A stretch of 64,000 nucleotides of DNA from CBDCVO01 sp965223085 (lineage in GTDB: Bacteria; Pseudomonadota; Gammaproteobacteria; Ga0077536): positions 1,736,001 to 1,800,000 of the forward strand of contig OZ244981.1 of assembly GCA_965223085.1 (NCBI GenBank), read 5' to 3'. The position numbers and the translations under genes were made by a program. Shown here in pieces: positions 60,688 through 64,000 of this stretch. Position 1 is the first letter of the stretch; each line of letters starts with the position of its first letter. The notes below the pieces were generated by a model, which was not told the origin of the DNA, did no database searches, and saw only the letters and a program-made list of their open reading frames with translations.

Positions 60688-62049
60688 ATGAAAAAGCTGC
60701 TGATTGCGAATCGCGGTGAAATAGCGTGCCGCATCATTCGTAGCGCCGCGGCGCTCGGTGTCGAGACGATCGCGATTTACTCGGAAGTAGATGCCGATGC
60801 GCTGCATGTCAGCAAGGCCTCTGCCGCGCACCCGGTAGGGCCGGCGAAGGCGAGCGAAAGCTATCTGCATGGCGGGAACCTACTTGCGGCGGCAACGGCG
60901 AGCGGTGCGGACGCGCTGCATCCTGGGTACGGATTTTTAGCAGAAAATGCGGCATTTGCGCGCCAAGTGATGGACGCAGGCCTGACTTGGGTGGGCCCGC
61001 GTCCCGAACAAATAGAGGCCATGGGAGACAAAGATCGCGCGCGTCGTTTAGCACGAGCCGCGGGTTTACCGGTCGTTCCTGGTAGTGATCGGTTAGCGAT
61101 GGACGAACTCGACACGATCGAGTCTGCGGCCAAGACAGTCGGTTTCCCGCTGCTAGTAAAAGCGTCCGCTGGTGGCGGTGGCATCGGAATGCGGTTGGTG
61201 GAATCGCCTGCCGAGCTCGAAAAAACTGCCCGCGCGACTCAAGCACTGGCCGCACGCGCTTTCGGCGACGGCACAATTTTCCTGGAACGTTATATCCCGA
61301 AAGCGCGGCATATCGAAATTCAAATTTTTGGCTTCGGCGATGGGCGAGCGGTGCATTTTTTTGCAAGAGAATGTTCGATCCAACGGCGTTTTCAAAAAAT
61401 TGTGGAGGAAGCGCCGGTACCCGATATCCCCGCCGAGGTTCGCAACAGTATCGCAAACGCCGCTGTCGCGTTAGCGCAAAGTCAAAACTACCTCGGCGCT
61501 GGTACGGTGGAATTTATCCTCGACGCAAACTCTTACGAGTTCTTTTTTTTGGAAATGAACACACGTATTCAGGTTGAACACCCCGTAACCGAATTCATCA
61601 CCGGCCACGATCTTGTCGCTCTCCAATTGCGCCTGGCACGCGGTGACGACCTTGCAGAACTAAGGCAAAAGACTATTCGCGCGCGCGGGCATGCGATAGA
61701 GTGCCGTCTATACGCCGAGAATCCCGAAAAAAAGTTCTTGCCGTCACCCGGAACCCTGGAAGTATTGGAATTTCCCAACGCGACAGATACCGTTAGGATC
61801 GACACCGGTGTGCGCCAAGGGGACGTTGTAACACCGTACTATGATCCAATGATTGCAAAGCTCGTTTGTTGGGGAGAAAACCGCGAGGAAGCGCGTACCA
61901 ATATGCACCGCTTATTGGCACAAGTTTGCGTGGCTGGCATCGACAGCAATATCGCATTTCTACGTCGCGTGATCGCTCACCCTGGTTTTCGCGATGGTGA
62001 TGTTTTTACCGGTTTTGTGGACCAACATTTGGCCGAACTGATTGCATAG
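60688..62049 (+). CDS. Biotin carboxylase subunit of a urea-carboxylase-like enzyme
   Basis: A 453-residue biotin carboxylase (AccC-like) that makes carboxybiotin from bicarbonate and ATP. It has MKKLLIANRGEIACRIIRSA at the start, HPGYGFLAENAAFA, the ATP-grasp VKASAGGGGIGMRLV, the CSIQRRFQKIVEEAP segment, EFFFLEMNTRIQVEHPVTE with the base Glu and Arg, and IECRLYAENP near the end. The start is fixed by a GGGAGGGG ribosome site just before ATG. The following AHS1, AHS2 and carrier genes set its role as part of a split carboxylase rather than of acetyl-CoA carboxylase. Confidence 0.94.
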   Translation: MKKLLIANRGEIACRIIRSAAALGVETIAIYSEVDADALHVSKASAAHPVGPAKASESYLHGGNLLAAATASGADALHPGYGFLAENAAFARQVMDAGLTWVGPRPEQIEAMGDKDRARRLARAAGLPVVPGSDRLAMDELDTIESAAKTVGFPLLVKASAGGGGIGMRLVESPAELEKTARATQALAARAFGDGTIFLERYIPKARHIEIQIFGFGDGRAVHFFARECSIQRRFQKIVEEAPVPDIPAEVRNSIANAAVALAQSQNYLGAGTVEFILDANSYEFFFLEMNTRIQVEHPVTEFITGHDLVALQLRLARGDDLAELRQKTIRARGHAIECRLYAENPEKKFLPSPGTLEVLEFPNATDTVRIDTGVRQGDVVTPYYDPMIAKLVCWGENREEARTNMHRLLAQVCVAGIDSNIAFLRRVIAHPGFRDGDVFTGFVDQHLAELIA

Positions 62050-62069
62050 AGAATGAGGCGTAGACGACC

Positions 62070-62942
62070 ATGATTTACGACGAACCCAGGGTTCGGGCCG
62101 GCGGTGATCGCTTTGTCGAGATGGAATTTGGCGACGAATTGAATTTAGAACTAAATTTCGTCGCCCAGAGCTTGGCGAAGGCTGTTGCAGAAAATCCGAT
62201 CAAAGGTATTGTCGAGACAGCACCGTTTTTCGCCTCCACCTTGGTTCACTACGAACCCGAAGACATTAGCTATGACGACTTGGTGCAGGAGTTACTGGCG
62301 GTCGCGAAGTCGGTAGAAAAATCGGACGACGTCGAACTTGATTCTCGCTTGATCTACTTTCCAGCAACGTACTTAGATCCTTGGAGCAGCGAAGCAATCG
62401 ATCGGTACATCGAAAATATCAACCCGAACAAGGAGCGTGATCCGGAATTTGTCGCGAAAATAAATAATCTCGAAGACGTTGCACAATTTGTCCGGGTGCA
62501 TTCGGGCACCGAGTATTGGGTCGCGGCGTTAGGATTTTGGCCAGGCACACCTTTTATGATGCCGCTCGATCCCCGTTGTCGTCTCTTTGCGCCGAAGTAT
62601 AATCCGCCGCGGACTTTTACCTACCAAGGAACGATCGGTATGGGAGGTGGCGCAACCGCTATGTATCCGGTTGATGGGCCGGGAGGATATCAGATTTTCG
62701 CCCGTACCCCAGTGCCAATCTGGGATATGCGCAAACGATTGAAGCAATTCGAGGCGGCACCTTATTTGCTGCGTCCTACGGATCGGGTCAAATTTGTGCA
62801 ATGTGACTTGCAAGAATTTGCCGATATCGAGCGCCAGGTTGCCGATGGTAGTTACGAGATGAATATCGTGGAGTATCAGAAGGTGTCGTTGAATGGCTAC
62901 CGCCGCTGGGTCGACGGGCTCGATCTCGACGCGCGATTCTAG
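62070..62942 (+). CDS. AHS1-type (KipI/PxpB) carboxyltransferase subunit
   Basis: A 290-residue protein with the AHS1/CT domain also called allophanate hydrolase subunit 1: ALGFWPGTPFMMPLDPRCR, PPRTFTYQGTIGMGGGATAM and YPVDGPGGYQIFARTPVP. In urea carboxylase this is one half of the carboxyltransferase domain; in PxpB/KipI it acts with AHS2 as an oxoprolinase partner. A Glu/Asp-rich N-terminal 80 residues precede it. It lies between a biotin carboxylase and the AHS2 gene, 20 and 22 bp apart, so the operon is compact. The substrate is unresolved. Confidence 0.88.
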   Translation: MIYDEPRVRAGGDRFVEMEFGDELNLELNFVAQSLAKAVAENPIKGIVETAPFFASTLVHYEPEDISYDDLVQELLAVAKSVEKSDDVELDSRLIYFPATYLDPWSSEAIDRYIENINPNKERDPEFVAKINNLEDVAQFVRVHSGTEYWVAALGFWPGTPFMMPLDPRCRLFAPKYNPPRTFTYQGTIGMGGGATAMYPVDGPGGYQIFARTPVPIWDMRKRLKQFEAAPYLLRPTDRVKFVQCDLQEFADIERQVADGSYEMNIVEYQKVSLNGYRRWVDGLDLDARF

Positions 62943-62964
62943 GGCCGTGTAGGGGGATCTCGCC

Positions 62965-63933
62965 ATGTTAGAAGTGCTTAAGCCGGGATTGGAGACGAGC
63001 ATTCAAGATTGGCCCGGGCGTTATGGGTACTTGAGCGTCGGGTTTCCTTGGTCGGGGCCGATGGATGGCTGGTCTTTTCGTCTCGGTAATCTGCTCGTCG
63101 GTAACGAGCTGGGTGCGGCCGGTTTGGAATGTCAGTTCATCGGACCAACGTTGAAATTCTCCCAGCCTGCCACGATCGCGGTTACCGGTGCTGACATGCA
63201 ACCGAAATTGGACAGTCAACCGATCCCGATGTGGGAGAGCATCAGCGTGCAGGCGGGACAAACGCTTGAATTATCATTTGCAAAAACCGGTGCGCGTGCC
63301 TATATCGCGATTGGCGGTGGGATCGACAACCAGGCATTTTTTGGTTCGCGGGCGACGTTTCACAAAGGCGGTTTGGGGGGCATGGAGGGTCACGCCCTGC
63401 AAGGCGGTCAAACGGTCCCGGTAAGCTATCGTCTGGGCAGCTGCGGGCGTCGCGTAAAAGAACACACGCGCCCAGCTATTGTTACTGACAAGCGCTGGAC
63501 GATAGAAGTCGTTCCGGGTCCGAACGATGACTGGATCGATACGGCGGGGCAGCAACGTTTTCTCAATACGGATTGGAAGCTGTCATCGAAAAGCGACCGC
63601 GGTGGTTTTCGCCTCGAAGGGCCGGCGTGGACGTTTACCGATAAAGCACACAGCAAGTTGCCGGAACACGGTTCGGATCCCGCGAATATCGTCGACCACG
63701 GTTATCCGGTCGGCGCCATTAATCTCGCGGGCCAAACACCGATCATTCTCGTCAACGACGGTCCCAGCGGCGGGGGATTTATCAATCCCTATACCGTTCC
63801 GACGTGCGCATTCTGGAAACTCGGGCAATCAAAACCAGGCGAACTTTATCAGTTCAAAGCAATATCGGTGGCGGAGGCGCAAGCGGAAGCGAGCAAAATA
63901 AGCTCACTTTGTGTGCCGGAGAGCTTGGAATAG
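62965..63933 (+). CDS. AHS2-type (KipA/PxpC) carboxyltransferase subunit
   Basis: A 322-residue protein of the allophanate hydrolase subunit 2 family: VLKPGLETSIQDWPGRYGYL, VGFPWSGPMDGWSFRLGNLLV (the G-P-M-D motif) and ARAYIAIGGGIDNQAFFGSR, with a late NLAGQTPIILVNDGPSGGG. In urea carboxylase and PxpABC this half pairs with the AHS1 half. Together with the preceding biotin carboxylase, AHS1 gene and the carrier gene that begins downstream, it would form a four-part biotin-dependent carboxylase acting on urea, guanidine, or another small amide-type substrate. Confidence 0.88.
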   Translation: MLEVLKPGLETSIQDWPGRYGYLSVGFPWSGPMDGWSFRLGNLLVGNELGAAGLECQFIGPTLKFSQPATIAVTGADMQPKLDSQPIPMWESISVQAGQTLELSFAKTGARAYIAIGGGIDNQAFFGSRATFHKGGLGGMEGHALQGGQTVPVSYRLGSCGRRVKEHTRPAIVTDKRWTIEVVPGPNDDWIDTAGQQRFLNTDWKLSSKSDRGGFRLEGPAWTFTDKAHSKLPEHGSDPANIVDHGYPVGAINLAGQTPIILVNDGPSGGGFINPYTVPTCAFWKLGQSKPGELYQFKAISVAEAQAEASKISSLCVPESLE

Positions 63934-63947
63934 GAGCAGAGGAAAAA

Positions 63948-64000
63948 ATGGCAGAAGAAGTATGCCTGCAAACTGCGGGCAATATGTGGAAAGTCTTAGT
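63948..64000 (+). CDS. Probable biotin carboxyl carrier protein, start only, cut by window edge
   Basis: Only 17 codons are visible: MAEEVCLQTAGNMWKVLV. The TAGNMWKVLV opening is that of biotinyl-lipoyl carrier domains (MWKVLVKxGDxV). A GAGCAGAGGA ribosome site lies just before the ATG, and the gene follows the AHS2 gene by 14 bp. The biotin motif (AMKM/ESMKM) would lie outside the window. It completes the set of a split urea-carboxylase-like enzyme. Confidence 0.7.
   Translation, partial: MAEEVCLQTAGNMWKVL

Overview
The window looks like the chromosome of a Gammaproteobacterium that I cannot place more precisely. The markers are CRP, FimV, proteobacterial GshA, TtcA, Rep helicase, a CIRCE-controlled groESL operon and PEP-CTERM/XrtA-type envelope proteins. 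Most genes are single or in short operons of alternating strand. There is no prophage, integron or CRISPR array. Mobile DNA is limited to one small MITE-like element and a dispersed short palindromic repeat family.

Layout. 1-6.9 kb: 3' end of selD, an AlgE-like outer-membrane protein, class I fructose-bisphosphate aldolase, two PEP-CTERM-type secreted proteins and an epoxide-hydrolase-like enzyme. 7.4-18.3 kb: the long TPR protein PrsT, an enoyl-CoA hydratase, a PQQ/cytochrome c dehydrogenase, a dead nitroreductase fragment, a DUF2946-type protein with a copper-receptor-like TonB protein, a GST and a MetE/UROD-like enzyme. 18.7-24.3 kb: a minus-strand selenocysteine locus read as small ORF, rhodanese, selA, selB, GST, tRNA-Sec. 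24.5-27.6 kb: a tungsten-type aldehyde ferredoxin oxidoreductase (AOR) module of 4Fe-4S subunit, AOR and MoaD-like protein. 27.8-36.2 kb: 3-oxoadipate enol-lactonase-like hydrolase, a Wzz-type chain-length protein fused to a tyrosine-recombinase-like domain, a divergent tyrosine phosphatase, a cNMP-binding/rhodanese/coiled-coil protein, an LLM oxidoreductase and an MFS transporter. 36.2-36.5 kb: MITE plus repeat. 36.6-49.3 kb: ttcA, fadD, ABC exporter, DUF937 protein, rep, TraB family, gloB, nrtS, GFA, FmdB-like and two unknown genes. 49.5-60.5 kb: groESL, crp, Sel1-repeat protein, hsp20, a lipoprotein, fimV, a methyltransferase, msrB and gshA. 60.7-64 kb: a split urea-carboxylase-like operon (biotin carboxylase, AHS1, AHS2, carrier start) that runs off the end.

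How the genes fit together. selA, selB, selC and selD are all present, so the organism probably makes selenoproteins, although no selenoprotein gene was recognised here. The AOR module has its own electron carrier and a candidate sulfur carrier for pyranopterin synthesis. groES, hsp20, msrB, gshA and gloB form a stress, thiol and aldehyde-defence theme. FadD, enoyl-CoA hydratase, epoxide hydrolase, the LLM enzyme and the GSTs suggest catabolism of lipids or xenobiotics.

The best candidate for something new is the Wzz/tyrosine-recombinase fusion. Its recombinase-like domain lies on the cytoplasmic side, where Wzc-type proteins carry a tyrosine kinase, and most catalytic residues appear lost. 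The repeat family, with copies at gene starts and ends including the selA stop codon, is the second. Gene starts were chosen by eye and all family assignments are from motif recognition without database searches.
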